Numbered from the stretch's first letter, positions 25,199 through 33,599 are shown. The stretch: 48,835 nt of DNA from Opitutus sp. (GCA_009695305.1 SIBG01000024.1:1-48835); one strand, 5' to 3'. The notes: generated by a model from the letters alone, not told the origin. A program made the numbers and translations.

Positions 25199-25720
25199 AT
25201 GAAAACAAAATTCCTCCTGGTGGTGCTGTTGGTCAGTGGTGGGGCGGGGTGGGGCGCGCCGCCGCCCCCGCCGGCGCCGCCGCCCGCGAATCACGATTTT
25301 GATTTCTGGATCGGCGACTGGAACGTGACGACGCCCGACGGAAAGCCCGCCGGCACCAATCGGGTTGAAGTGGTTTCAGGTGGTCGCGGACTCTACGAAA
25401 ACTGGGAGGGCGCGGCGCCACCGAACGGTCAATCCGGTGGCACCGGCAAGAGCCTGAACGCCTACAATCCCGCGAGAAAACAGTGGCAGCAGTTTTGGAT
25501 TGGCAGCGGCGGCGGCGTGCTCGAACTCGTGGGTGGTCTGGTCAACGGCCGCATGGTGCTCAGCGGCCCGCGCGCCCTCGCGGCCGGCGGGACGGCGACC
25601 GACCGCATCACGTGGACGCCGAATCCCGACGGCACGGTGCGCCAGCACTGGGAGCAATCGCGCGACGGCGGTCAGACGTGGACCACGGTCTTCGACGGGA
25701 TCTACCGAAAGAAAAAATAG
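25199..25720 (+). CDS. Small secreted protein of unknown function (FDFWIGDW motif)
   Basis: A 173-residue protein with a clear signal peptide (KFLLVVLLVSGGAGWGAP), a Pro-rich spacer, and a mature domain opening with HDFDFWIGDWNVT. That FDFWxGxW opening, with later NPARKQWQQFWI, ITWTPNPDGTVRQHWEQS and DGGQTWTTVFDGIYRKK, matches a lipocalin-like beta-barrel type seen in many secreted proteins described only as hypothetical or DUF1579-like. I cannot name a ligand or reaction. The ATG at 25199 is chosen because it directly precedes the signal peptide. The gene is convergent with the MCE-transporter operon (24-nt gap). Confidence 0.75.
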   Translation: MKTKFLLVVLLVSGGAGWGAPPPPPAPPPANHDFDFWIGDWNVTTPDGKPAGTNRVEVVSGGRGLYENWEGAAPPNGQSGGTGKSLNAYNPARKQWQQFWIGSGGGVLELVGGLVNGRMVLSGPRALAAGGTATDRITWTPNPDGTVRQHWEQSRDGGQTWTTVFDGIYRKKK

Positions 25721-25744
25721 CGGACCCCAGTCGGCGGCGGGCGC

Positions 25745-26737
25745 TCAGAAAAGCGACTTCGCCAACACGCCGACCGCGGTGATCGGGCCGGAGTCGCCGA
25801 GGCCGTCCAGCGCCGTGTCGGCTTTCTTCATCACGGCCTGCGCGTCGCGCAGAATGCTGTCGTCGTTGATGAGTTTGCCGAGCGTGCCCTCGCCGCGGGC
25901 GAGTTTGTCGGAGACCGTGCGGAGATTGGCCACCGCGGCTTTGAAGTCGTTGCCCGCTTTCTCGTCGAAGACGAGGGCCCCGAGCGCGCCCTGGCCGGCC
26001 TTCACCTGGTCGACGATGGACTGGGCGTTGGCAACGAAGCTCTTGGCGTTGGTGGCGGCGGCCTTGAGTTCCCCGACGGTGGCAACGAGGTCGTCGTGCA
26101 TTTTTGGGTCGTTGAGGAGACGGCCGAGGGTGCCCTCGCCTTTGTTCAGCTTGTCGGTGACCTGGCGAAAATTGGTCATCGTGGCGTTCACGTTCTCACC
26201 GTTGTCACCGATGAGCTTGTCGATTTTCTGAAAGAGACCGGGGGTCTTCCCGTCGCCGTTAATGGTGGTGCTGATGCTCCCGAGTGCGTCCTCGAGTTTT
26301 TTTCCGAGCGCGCCGACCTCGGCCATGATGGCGTTGAGGTCGGGGGTGACTTTGGTGCGGATCTCGGCGCCGTCGCGGAGCGGCGGGGCATCGGGGGTGC
26401 CGAGATCGATGCCGACATAGTTTGTGCCGATCAGGCCGGCCATGACGATGGACGCGGTGGCATCGCTTTTGATGGCGACCTTGGGATCGATGCGCAGCAC
26501 CGCCTCGGCGCGGCGCCCGGCGAGGCGGGTGAGCTCGATCGAGCCGATTTTCACGCCGGCCATGCGGACTTCGTCGCCTTGCTTGAGCTCCTTGAGGCTC
26601 TCGTAGCCGGCGATGAGCGTGTAGCCTTTGTCGCGGAAGACCCGGCCATCGCTCAGGGTCTGGAACGTCACCCAGGTGAGGGCGATCCCGAGCAGGAAGA
26701 AGAGCCCGACGCGGGCGTTTTGTTGCGAGTTGTTCAT
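25745..26737 (-). CDS. MCE/MlaD-family protein (substrate-binding subunit of a lipid ABC transporter)
   Basis: A 330-residue protein with one N-terminal membrane anchor (VGLFFLLGIALTWVTFQ, about 10-26), an MCE domain (about 35-125: LKELKQGDEVRMAGVKIGSI, GTNYVGIDLG), and a long helical tail. The tail contains three spaced copies of a short motif: KGEGTLGRLLND, AGQGALGALVFD and RGEGTLGKLIND. MCE proteins form periplasmic hexamers that pass phospholipids between membranes. It is last in a reverse-strand operon after the permease and ATPase genes, three nucleotides behind the ATPase. Cargo direction and identity are not shown by sequence. Confidence 0.92.
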   Translation of the reverse strand: MNNSQQNARVGLFFLLGIALTWVTFQTLSDGRVFRDKGYTLIAGYESLKELKQGDEVRMAGVKIGSIELTRLAGRRAEAVLRIDPKVAIKSDATASIVMAGLIGTNYVGIDLGTPDAPPLRDGAEIRTKVTPDLNAIMAEVGALGKKLEDALGSISTTINGDGKTPGLFQKIDKLIGDNGENVNATMTNFRQVTDKLNKGEGTLGRLLNDPKMHDDLVATVGELKAAATNAKSFVANAQSIVDQVKAGQGALGALVFDEKAGNDFKAAVANLRTVSDKLARGEGTLGKLINDDSILRDAQAVMKKADTALDGLGDSGPITAVGVLAKSLF

Positions 26738-26740
26738 GGT

Positions 26741-27556
26741 TTATTTCTCCAGGTTTTTGAAACGAGGGTTCTGCAAATCGATTTTTGGGCTGAGGAATTC
26801 CGCGACGCGCGGATCCTGCGGGGCGTGCAAGGCGGCCGCCGGTCCGAGGCTGACCAGCGCGCCATCCATGAGAATGCCGACGCGGTCGGCGATGCCGAGG
26901 GCGAGTTCGCGGTCGTGCGACACGACGATCGTCGTGACGTGATACTCCTCCTTCAGGGTCGCGATGATCTCGCTGATGGTGGCGGACATCACGGGGTCGA
27001 GTTCGCTCGTGGGCTCATCGTAGAGCATGAGCTGTGGTTCCATTACGAGGGCCCGGGCGATCGCGACCCGTTTCCTCATGCCGCCAGAAAGTTCGGAGGG
27101 AGCCTTGCGGGCGGTGCCCTCAAGGGAGAGAATTTGGAGCGCGTGCATCACCTTGTCACGGATGGCGGCTTCGTCGGCGATCTGGTGTTCGCGGGGGTAG
27201 AGCGCGAGGTTGTCGTAAACGCTGAGCGAGTTGAAGAGCGCGCCGGACTGGAACACGAGGGCGATGCGCACCTGTTCGCGCGTCGCGGTCGCCGCGGCGT
27301 CCAGGCCATGCACGGTCACGCGACCGGCCGTCGGCTGTTCCAGGCCGACGATGTGTTTCAGGAGGACGCTCTTGCCCGATCCACTCGGGCCCATGAGCAC
27401 GAAAATTTCACCGGGCTCGACGGCAAACGTGACCTCGCGGAGCACCTGTTGGCTGCCGAAATTCTTCGACAGTTTTTCAATCGAGACGCCGACCGCGGGC
27501 GTGTCCACCGCGGTAAACGGATTGCGCGTGGAGCCGAGAGGACAGGAGGAGGACAT
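26741..27556 (-). CDS. ABC transporter ATPase (MlaF-like)
   Basis: A 271-residue ATPase. Walker A GPSGSGKS is at 56-63, the Q-loop is VFQSGALFNSLSV, the signature LSGGM is at 156-160, and Walker B LMLYDEPTSELDP has Asp180-Glu181; the switch His is in IVVSHDRELA. The GALFNSLSVYDN and GGMRKRVAIARAL patterns are typical of the MCE-associated (Mla/Mkl) ATPases that power phospholipid movement. It is in an operon with the permease gene (2-nt gap upstream) and the MCE gene (3-nt gap downstream). The first 24 residues are outside the usual ABC core and a later start is possible. Confidence 0.94.
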   Translation of the reverse strand: MSSSCPLGSTRNPFTAVDTPAVGVSIEKLSKNFGSQQVLREVTFAVEPGEIFVLMGPSGSGKSVLLKHIVGLEQPTAGRVTVHGLDAAATATREQVRIALVFQSGALFNSLSVYDNLALYPREHQIADEAAIRDKVMHALQILSLEGTARKAPSELSGGMRKRVAIARALVMEPQLMLYDEPTSELDPVMSATISEIIATLKEEYHVTTIVVSHDRELALGIADRVGILMDGALVSLGPAAALHAPQDPRVAEFLSPKIDLQNPRFKNLEK

Positions 27557-27558
27557 GA

Positions 27559-28317
27559 TTAACCGGCCATGAGGACCTGCGTGACGAAGTAATCGAGCAC
27601 GAGGATGGCGATGAGGGAGACGACGACCGCGCGGGTGACGGAGGCGCCGATTTCGCGCGGGCCGCCGCGGGTGTTGAGCCCGATATTGCAGCAGAGGAGC
27701 ACGACGACAAAACCAAAGAGCTCCGCCTTGAAGAGACCGTTCAGCACGTCGGAGAAATGCGTGTAGCGCCGCAGCACGGAGAAATAGGACTCGGGTTCGA
27801 TGCTGATGATCTTGGTGTATTTCGCGACGATCGCGCCGCCGAACCAGCCGACGAGGTCGGCGATGATGGTGAGCACCGGCATCATCACAAGCACGGCGGC
27901 GAGCCGCGGCAGCACGAGCATGCGCGCGGGGGGGATGTTCATGGTCTCGAGCGCGTCGATTTCCTGGTAAACCTTCATCGACGCCAGCTCAGCCGCGATG
28001 GCCGAGCCCACCCGGCCCGCGAGCAGGATCGCGGCCATCACGGGGCCGAGTTCGCGGGCCATGGAGAGGCCGACCAGCGAGCCGATGAATTGCTGGGTGC
28101 CGAAATCCTGCATCGAGCGGCCCGCCTGCAACGCGAGCACGCTGCCGATGAAGAAACTCAGGATCGCGACGATCGGCAGGGTGGTGTAGCCGATCAGGTA
28201 GCATTGCTCGACAAAGCGGCCGAACTGCCGTGGCAGGGTGGGCGCATACGCCAGCGCGCGCACCAGCAGCAGCCACGTGCTGCCGAAACCTTCGAGGATG
28301 GCGTTGAGTTGTTTCAT
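27559..28317 (-). CDS. ABC transporter permease (MlaE-like)
   Basis: A 252-residue inner-membrane permease of the MlaE family. The family core is the ARELGPVMAAILLAGRVGSA segment, followed by IAAELASMKVYQEIDALETM and the RGGPREIGASVTRAVV segment near the C-terminus. About five hydrophobic helices are visible, including LPIVAILSFFIGSVLALQAG and VVVSLIAILVLDYF. With the ATPase and MCE subunits it forms the membrane complex that extracts or inserts lipids. Only one nucleotide separates it from the upstream repeat-protein gene, so the two are very probably co-transcribed and coupled. Confidence 0.94.
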   Translation of the reverse strand: MKQLNAILEGFGSTWLLLVRALAYAPTLPRQFGRFVEQCYLIGYTTLPIVAILSFFIGSVLALQAGRSMQDFGTQQFIGSLVGLSMARELGPVMAAILLAGRVGSAIAAELASMKVYQEIDALETMNIPPARMLVLPRLAAVLVMMPVLTIIADLVGWFGGAIVAKYTKIISIEPESYFSVLRRYTHFSDVLNGLFKAELFGFVVVLLCCNIGLNTRGGPREIGASVTRAVVVSLIAILVLDYFVTQVLMAG

Positions 28318-28318
28318 G

Positions 28319-29830
28319 TCAGGGAGCGGGCGGAACGGCCACGGTAGCTGGATTCGCGGGAAAATCTAACCAGAACATCCGCCAGCGGCTGCCAGTGGGC
28401 CCACGCTGCCACCCGAACAGTCCGCGAGCGAGCGCGACGCGCTTCGCCTGCGCGTTGGTCTCGACGCTGAGCAGCGGGCCGAGGTGAAATTCCGCGCGGG
28501 CCTCCTTCACGCTGCGCTCCCAGGTGACGGCGTTCCAGAGCAGCGCGGTGCGCTCCTCCCCAGGGGCGCTCTGGTCGTGGCGGATCAGCGCGAAAAGCGG
28601 CGCCCACGCTGAGCGGACTTTTTCGCTGTTGGCGAACAGCGCCTCGAACGGACTCAGGGCCTGCCACTGGCTGCGGCCCGCGCCGTTGTCCCATGAGCTG
28701 AACAGCGGCCAGATGTGCGTGAGCTGCGCGGCGGGGAGGCTGGGATTCCGGGCGCTGCGTTGCTCGAGCGACCAATAGCAGACATAAAGGAACTGCGTCT
28801 TCGTCTGCACGAGCCCCGCGTCGGTCCACGTCGCGTGGCGCAGGAGTGGCCAGGCAATCCAGGTCTTGTCGTAACCCTGAATCACCGAGTGCGTGTAGAA
28901 CGGACCCCACCGGTTGACCGAGCGCTCGTCTCCGTGACCTTGCACGAAGAACGGCCAGAGGTAACGCGTCTCATGGTAGCGATCCGGCAGGGTGCGGTCG
29001 GTGTAACCGAAAAACGGCCACGCAAAATCCTCGTTTACGAAACCCGGCCCGGTCGTGCGCGTGTAGAACGGCAGCGCGCCGAACTCCCGCCGCGGTGGTG
29101 TGCCCGCGGGCGCGTCGGGCTGGGGCTGCGTGGTGCTGTCGTAGCCGAGCGGCCAGAGGAGGAATTTGTCGTGCGACACGCCCGGCCGTTCTTCCCAGCC
29201 AAACAGCGGCCAGAGCGCGAAACCGGTCGCCGCACCGTGCGTCACGCGCAGCAACGGCCATGGCGTTTGCGTCGTCACGGCCCCGTGTTTTTCGGACTGC
29301 ACGTAGAAGGGGAAGAGCGTCCACGACAGCCGGTCGTAGCCGAGGCGGTGTTTGATCGTGCCCGCGAGGGGCAGCAGCGCGCGGTAGCTGGTGGCGGGAT
29401 CGGCGGTCCGGCGCGAAAACCAAAACGGCCACACGTCGAACGCCTCTCGTTCCTCCAGCAGGCTCCTGGGCGGAACGGCCCCCGCTTTACGGCCGCTGCG
29501 GTTGATGAGTTGAAACACCGTCCAACGATAGGTGTTCGCCTCGGCGGAATAGTCGAAGAGCGGGTAGAGCGATTGCGCGGACCGGAGATCGCCCTGGGCG
29601 TCCTTCGTCTGCACCCAGAACGGCCGGAATCCGCTGACGGTGTCACCCCCGGCCTTGGTCTGCGTGAACCAAAGTGGTCCGGCCGCACTCCACGACTCGG
29701 ATCGGCCCGCGGCGTCGAAGCGCTCGACGGTGATCGGCCACCCATTGTGCTCGCGCTCCTCCGCTTGGACGGGCACGCCGAACGTCACGGCGGTGAGGCC
29801 GAGGAGGGCGGTGAGGCGGTGGGCGTTCAT
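28319..29830 (-). CDS. Secreted repeat protein with about 20 [aromatic]-P-[L/F]-[aromatic] units, first gene of the Mla-like operon
   Basis: A 503-residue protein with a signal peptide (LTALLGLTAVTFGVPVQA) and no family I recognise. Short motifs such as FRPFWV, LYPLFDY, VWPFWFS, LFPFYV, LWPLFGW, AWPFFGY, LWPFFV, WGPFYT and IWPLFSS recur. Motif prolines at 52, 70, 90, 135, 154, 174, 192, 208, 227, 254, 272, 293, 310, 328, 375, 394, 411 and 452 are mostly 16-21 residues apart; three gaps of 41-47 each contain a degenerate copy (VFQLIN, FLYVCYW, LLWNAVTW). Each unit looks like an amphipathic strand plus a charged turn. A beta-barrel, propeller or beta-solenoid in the periplasm or outer membrane is likely. 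It is co-transcribed with the permease, ATPase and MCE genes, so it may be the outer-membrane-side partner of that transporter. Function is inferred from context only. Confidence 0.8.
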   Translation of the reverse strand: MNAHRLTALLGLTAVTFGVPVQAEEREHNGWPITVERFDAAGRSESWSAAGPLWFTQTKAGGDTVSGFRPFWVQTKDAQGDLRSAQSLYPLFDYSAEANTYRWTVFQLINRSGRKAGAVPPRSLLEEREAFDVWPFWFSRRTADPATSYRALLPLAGTIKHRLGYDRLSWTLFPFYVQSEKHGAVTTQTPWPLLRVTHGAATGFALWPLFGWEERPGVSHDKFLLWPLGYDSTTQPQPDAPAGTPPRREFGALPFYTRTTGPGFVNEDFAWPFFGYTDRTLPDRYHETRYLWPFFVQGHGDERSVNRWGPFYTHSVIQGYDKTWIAWPLLRHATWTDAGLVQTKTQFLYVCYWSLEQRSARNPSLPAAQLTHIWPLFSSWDNGAGRSQWQALSPFEALFANSEKVRSAWAPLFALIRHDQSAPGEERTALLWNAVTWERSVKEARAEFHLGPLLSVETNAQAKRVALARGLFGWQRGPTGSRWRMFWLDFPANPATVAVPPAP

Positions 29831-30030
29831 ATTGGCAGATGTCAGGACGGGCGCGCCGAAGCGGCCCGCGTGTCCGGGGAGAGTCGGCGACCCCGGTTGG
29901 CACGAAGATTTAAGGGAAGAAAATTGGCGAGTCGGCTGGCCGGTGCAAATTTTAAGTATCTTATGTTGAACCGGATTGGGGCGCGGAGTTCCCTGGCGTT
30001 TGAGCGGCCAGGCCGCGGTGGTGGCGCCCT

Positions 30031-30959
30031 TTACCCGACCAGGCTTTCGCCCGGCGCCAGCACGCGAAACTCATCTGCACTCAGGCCGGCCGCCGCGCGC
30101 GCCAGCGCGAGGGCCCGCACCGGTTCGTCGCGCCCCTCGTCGGTGAGTTGAAAGGTCCCCCAGTGCATCGCCAGACTACGCCGCGCGCCCGTGTCGCGAT
30201 GGGCGCACACCGCCTCGGCTGGAGTCAGGTGCATGGGCGCCATGAACCATCGGGGTTCGTAGGCGCCGATGGGCAGCAGCGCGAGATCCGGCGCGCCGCA
30301 GCGTCGGGCGCGGCTTCAGCCCGCCCTGCTTGCCGCGCTCCCGCGGTCAGAAAGAATCCGCCCCACAGGCGGTGATTGCGCGGTGAGCCGAGCCGGTTGC
30401 TCCAATGGCGCGTCGGCGTGAGCGTGATCGTGATCGTGAGCTCGGCACCGAAGGCGTGCGCTTGCCACCAATCGAGTTCCACCACGCGGCGGGCGCCGGC
30501 GGTCGCCAGCAAGTCGCCATGCCGGAGCGGCGCGATGAAGACCGGCGCGTGGGTTTGCGCGAGTCGCCGGAGCGAAGGCAGGTCGCAATGGTCGTAGTGA
30601 TCGTGGCTGAGGAGGACGGCGTCGATGCGCGGCAGCGCCTCGAACGCGAGGCCCGGCGGATGCACGCGCCGCGGACCGGCCCACGCGACCGGGCTCGTGC
30701 GTTCGGAGAAAACCGGGTCGAACAAGAAATTTCCTCGCGCCGTTTGGACCAGCCAGGTCGCGTGGCCGAGCCACGTTGCCACCCATTCAGCGCCGCGCGG
30801 CGCGGGCGGGGGCGGCTGCGGGGCGATGGCGACGCGCGCCGGCCACCGGGTGCCGCGACTCGTCAACCGCCAGCGCAGCACGTCGAGCCAGTTGCGGTTC
30901 ACGTGCCCGCGGCTGAAGAAAGTTTTCCCGTTGAAGTGATCGGAGACCGGCGGTGTCAT
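30031..30959 (-). pseudogene. Metallo-beta-lactamase-fold hydrolase (UlaG/NAPE-PLD-like), frame-disrupted
   Basis: The first part (30959 to about 30330) carries FNGKTFFSRGHVNRNWLDVL, WLGHATWLVQT and the metal-binding LSHDHYDHCD (HxHxDH), then TPTRHWSNRLG and WGGFFLTAG. Similarity resumes in another frame with RCGAPDLALLPIGAYEPRWF, APMHLTPAEAV and the late histidine of LAMHWGTFQLTDEG. About 20 residues that normally lie between these parts, including the FAGDxGY metal-bridging aspartate, are replaced by a short GC-rich palindrome (30306-30326). Left alone, the first frame would end at 30225. The ancestral enzyme was probably a phospholipase D- or lactonase-type hydrolase. With the aspartate and frame lost, activity is not expected. 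Confidence 0.75.
30306..30326. repeat. Small palindrome inside the broken hydrolase gene
   Basis: GGGCGCGGCT-TC-AGCCCGCCC, an imperfect palindrome with one bulged base. Read on the reverse strand it is GGGCGGGCTGAAGCC plus GCGCCC. It lies exactly where conserved protein sequence is missing. Confidence 0.45.
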
Positions 30960-31029
30960 GCGGCGTGGCTGTTATGAATTCTGTTTTGGGCGCGGCGCAA
31001 CTTTTGACCTTCAGCACGGGGGCATCGTC

Positions 31030-31605
31030 ATGCGGATAAGCGGCGGGGTGGCGCGTGGAATTCCACTGGTGACGCCCAAGGGCCATGCGGTGCGGCCGGC
31101 GACAGATGGCCTGCGCCAGGCGGTGTTTTCCAGCCTGGGCGCGATCGTGAGCGGCGCGCGGTTCCTCGATCTCTTCGCCGGCAGTGGCGCCTACGGGCTT
31201 GAGGCGATGAGCCGGGGCGCGTCGGGCGGAGTGTTCGTCGAGCAAAACGGCCGGGCGGCGGCGTGCGTGCGTCAGAATATCGTGGCGGTGTGCAAGAGCG
31301 TGGGCTGCGATCCACGGGGACTCACGGTGGTGCAAGGCGATGCCCGCCGCGTGCCGTTGGGTGGTGGCGGGCTGCCCGATCTGGTTTTCATCGATCCGCC
31401 CTACGAGAATATTGGGGAAATCGCGCCCGCGCTTTTTGCGCGGCTGACCGGGACGCTGGCGGCTAAGCCGGCAGCGCTCGTCGTCTTCGAGCTGCCGGGC
31501 GAACTCGAACTGACCCCGCCGGGCTGGACGTTGCTAAAGCGCCTCGGCCAGGGCGCGCGCCAGCCGACGGTGGCGTTTTTTAGAGCGAGCCAAGCTTCGC
31601 CTTGA
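31030..31605 (+). CDS. rsmD: 16S rRNA (guanine(966)-N2)-methyltransferase
   Basis: A 191-residue SAM-dependent methyltransferase acting on G966 of 16S rRNA. It starts with the family opening MRISGGVARGIPLVTPKG and VRPATDGLRQAVFSSL, has the SAM-binding motif FLDLFAGSGAYGLEAMSRG (45-63), and the catalytic DPPY at 122-125 in FIDPPYEN. The usual DRVREALF segment reads DGLRQAVF here. The ATG at 31030 is where family similarity starts; an open extension upstream to 30958 is not homologous. Its last 26 bases overlap, tail to tail, the end of rsmE. Confidence 0.93.
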   Translation: MRISGGVARGIPLVTPKGHAVRPATDGLRQAVFSSLGAIVSGARFLDLFAGSGAYGLEAMSRGASGGVFVEQNGRAAACVRQNIVAVCKSVGCDPRGLTVVQGDARRVPLGGGGLPDLVFIDPPYENIGEIAPALFARLTGTLAAKPAALVVFELPGELELTPPGWTLLKRLGQGARQPTVAFFRASQASP

Positions 31606-32302
31606 TCAGCGCGATGGCGGCGATGCACGCGGTCTCAGTTCGCAGCACGCGCGCGCCGAGGTGCACGAGAGAAAATTCATTGGCGCGCAGTAATTCCCGT
31701 TCCGCCGGCGACCAGCCGCGCTCCGGTCCCAGCGCGAGCGCGACCGACTTGTCACCCGATAGGTTACAAGTTGAGAGGGGTGTCGGGGCCTCGTAGTTGT
31801 CGAGCGCGAGGCGGGTGGATTTTTTTGCGAGTTGCGCGAGCGCGGCGGCGAGCGGCTGGCCGTGGGTGACGGCGGGAAGGTGCGTGTCGAAGGCTTGTTC
31901 GGCGCCGATCACGAGGTGGCGGCGCCATTCCCCGGAGGACCAGAGCGAGCTGCGAGCGTAATTCGAGTCGCCTTTTTCCGTGGTGACGAAGTGCAGCGCA
32001 GCGACGCCCAGCGAGGTCGCGTCCCGGAGCAGGTCGCGGGCGGTCTGGGGGCGCGGCAGGCCGAGGATGAGCGTGATCGGCGCGGGCGCCGCCGGCGGTG
32101 TGGCCTCCCACGCGAACCCGAGCGTCAGGGTGGTGGCTCCCAGGGCGGCGAGCGTGGCTTTGCCGCGCGGGCCGTTGACGAGGCCGCAGTCAAACGTCCC
32201 GCCGACTTCACGGCGGAGCACCGTGAGGATGTGCGCGGCGCGCGGGTCCGTGCGCGGGAGCGGGCGGGAGGTTTCGGCGGGCTCGAAGAGAATGAGGTTC
32301 AC
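31580..32302 (-). CDS. rsmE: 16S rRNA (uracil(1498)-N3)-methyltransferase
   Basis: A 240-residue SPOUT-class methyltransferase for U1498 of 16S rRNA. An N-terminal PUA-like part contains HILTVLRREVGGTFD; the knot domain shows LGLPRPQTARDLLRDATSLG, EKGDSNYARSS and the SAM-binding end ALGPERGWSPAERELL and HLGARVLRTETA. GPERG replaces the commoner GPEGG. The start is a GTG at 32302. A dispersed repeat arm begins 8 nt upstream of the start. The 3' end overlaps rsmD by 26 bp, so two 16S rRNA methyltransferases are convergent. Confidence 0.93.
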   Translation of the reverse strand: MNLILFEPAETSRPLPRTDPRAAHILTVLRREVGGTFDCGLVNGPRGKATLAALGATTLTLGFAWEATPPAAPAPITLILGLPRPQTARDLLRDATSLGVAALHFVTTEKGDSNYARSSLWSSGEWRRHLVIGAEQAFDTHLPAVTHGQPLAAALAQLAKKSTRLALDNYEAPTPLSTCNLSGDKSVALALGPERGWSPAERELLRANEFSLVHLGARVLRTETACIAAIALIKAKLGSL

Positions 32303-32309
32303 GCGCTCC

Positions 32310-32349
32310 TGTCATTGCGAGAAGCGTCGCGACGACGCAATCCATCTAG
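32310..32349. repeat. Dispersed repeat, TGTCATTGCGAGGAGCG type (half copy)
   Basis: TGTCATTGCGAGAAGCGTCG followed by CGACGACGCAATCCATCTAG. One arm only, just upstream of the rsmE start. The rest of the 233-nt gap to the phosphoribosyltransferase gene holds a possible 21-codon open frame (32474-32539) and nothing else recognised. Confidence 0.7.
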
Positions 32350-32535
32350 CCGGGCGATAAGCTTACGCCCCCGAGCGCGGTCGAGGGGCTGGATCATCAC
32401 GCGCGACTCGACCGGGCTGGCCGTGACAAATGCGGATTGCAGCGGAGGTGGGGTGCGGTAACTTCGCCGCAGTATGAAATTCGCTGACTCGACTGCGCGC
32501 CCGACCATGGACCGAAAATGGGTGGAGGTGGCGTC

Positions 32536-32943
32536 ATGAGACCGCCCCCGTTTGAAGAGATCGCCGCGCGGCTGGCGAAGTGGTCGTTTCCCGCCGGCGT
32601 GGATGGCGTGGTGGGAATCGCGGCGGGCGGCGTGGTGCCGGCCGCGCTGGTGGCGCAACGCCTCGGCCTCGGCTTGAAAATTGTCGCGGTCAGTTACCGG
32701 AACGCAGCAAACGAGCCGCAATTCGACGAACCGCACCTCATGGCAGACGTGCCCGGTCTTGGCCTGTGGAAACGGGTGCTGTTGGTGGACGATGTTTACT
32801 TGAGTGGCAAGAGCTGGAACGCCGCGCGCGCCATGCTGCCCCGCAAAATCGAGGTGCTGCCGTTTGTGCTGACGGGCGACGTGGACTTCGCGCTGTTCCG
32901 CGACGCGAAGGGGTCCTTCGACTGGCCGTGGACGGTCGGTTGA
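32536..32943 (+). CDS. Phosphoribosyltransferase-domain protein
   Basis: A 135-residue small type I phosphoribosyltransferase. GIAAGGVVPAALVAQRLGL gives the N-terminal loop, VSYRN the flexible region, and VLLVDDVYLSGKSW (81-94) is the PRPP-binding loop with its two acidic residues. The hood is too short to assign a base; relatives are annotated as hypoxanthine or xanthine phosphoribosyltransferase-like. The ATG at 32536 overlaps the stop of a possible 21-codon upstream frame (ATGA). No pathway partner is adjacent, so the substrate remains open. Confidence 0.78.
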   Translation: MRPPPFEEIAARLAKWSFPAGVDGVVGIAAGGVVPAALVAQRLGLGLKIVAVSYRNAANEPQFDEPHLMADVPGLGLWKRVLLVDDVYLSGKSWNAARAMLPRKIEVLPFVLTGDVDFALFRDAKGSFDWPWTVG

Positions 32944-33041
32944 CGGTCAGGACGCGACCGGCCGAATTCGTGTCAGGAAATGCAGGGGGTGGCGGATTGT
33001 GAGTTGCGCGGAAGGGGGCGCGGAGTAATTTCACCGCCAAC

Positions 33042-33599
33042 ATGACCTCAACCATCCCGACCCTCTCCCCGGCTTCGGTGTTCAAGAAAGCCGGGCTGCG
33101 CGAAACGGTGGTGTTGCTGGCGCTCGCGTGGTTGGTGCCGTTTGCGATCCACCTCGTGCCATGGTCGGCGGCGCGACCGCTCGGCGCGTATTTGCTGCCG
33201 GTGTTTTGGACGATGCTGGTCGCGGTATATTTTTATGGCGCGGTCAGCGGACTGGTGGTCGGGCTGTTTGCCCCGTTGCTGAACCTCGCGGTCACGGGCC
33301 TGCCGGTCTCGGACTATTTTTGGAAAACGAGCGCCGAGATCGTGATCTTCGGGCTCGTAATGACTTTGGTGGTGTGGCGCAGGCCGCGATGGCTGGCGGC
33401 CGCGCCGCTGGCCTATGTGATCGCGAAGACCGTCGCAGCGGCGGTGCTGACCCCGGGGGCGCTATTCGGAAGCGTCGCGGCGTTCGGAGAATTTTTTGCG
33501 CACCTGGCGACGGGCAATCTCCCCGGGCTGATGGTGCTGGCGGCGATCAATGGGGCGCTGGGGTGGTTTTATCCGAAGACGGAGACCAAGCCCGAGTGA
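33042..33599 (+). CDS. Small integral membrane protein (five to six helices)
   Basis: A 185-residue protein with about five or six hydrophobic segments: TVVLLALAWLVPFAIHLVPW, LGAYLLPVFWTMLVAVYFYG, VSGLVVGLFAPLLNLAVTGL, EIVIFGLVMTLVVW, PLAYVIAKTVAAAVLTPG and LPGLMVLAAINGALGWFY. The arrangement is reminiscent of the substrate-binding S component of ECF vitamin transporters, but I see no diagnostic motif and no ECF ATPase nearby, so this is only a suggestion. The site-2 protease gene starts 11 nt downstream, so the two are likely co-transcribed. Confidence 0.65.
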   Translation: MTSTIPTLSPASVFKKAGLRETVVLLALAWLVPFAIHLVPWSAARPLGAYLLPVFWTMLVAVYFYGAVSGLVVGLFAPLLNLAVTGLPVSDYFWKTSAEIVIFGLVMTLVVWRRPRWLAAAPLAYVIAKTVAAAVLTPGALFGSVAAFGEFFAHLATGNLPGLMVLAAINGALGWFYPKTETKPE

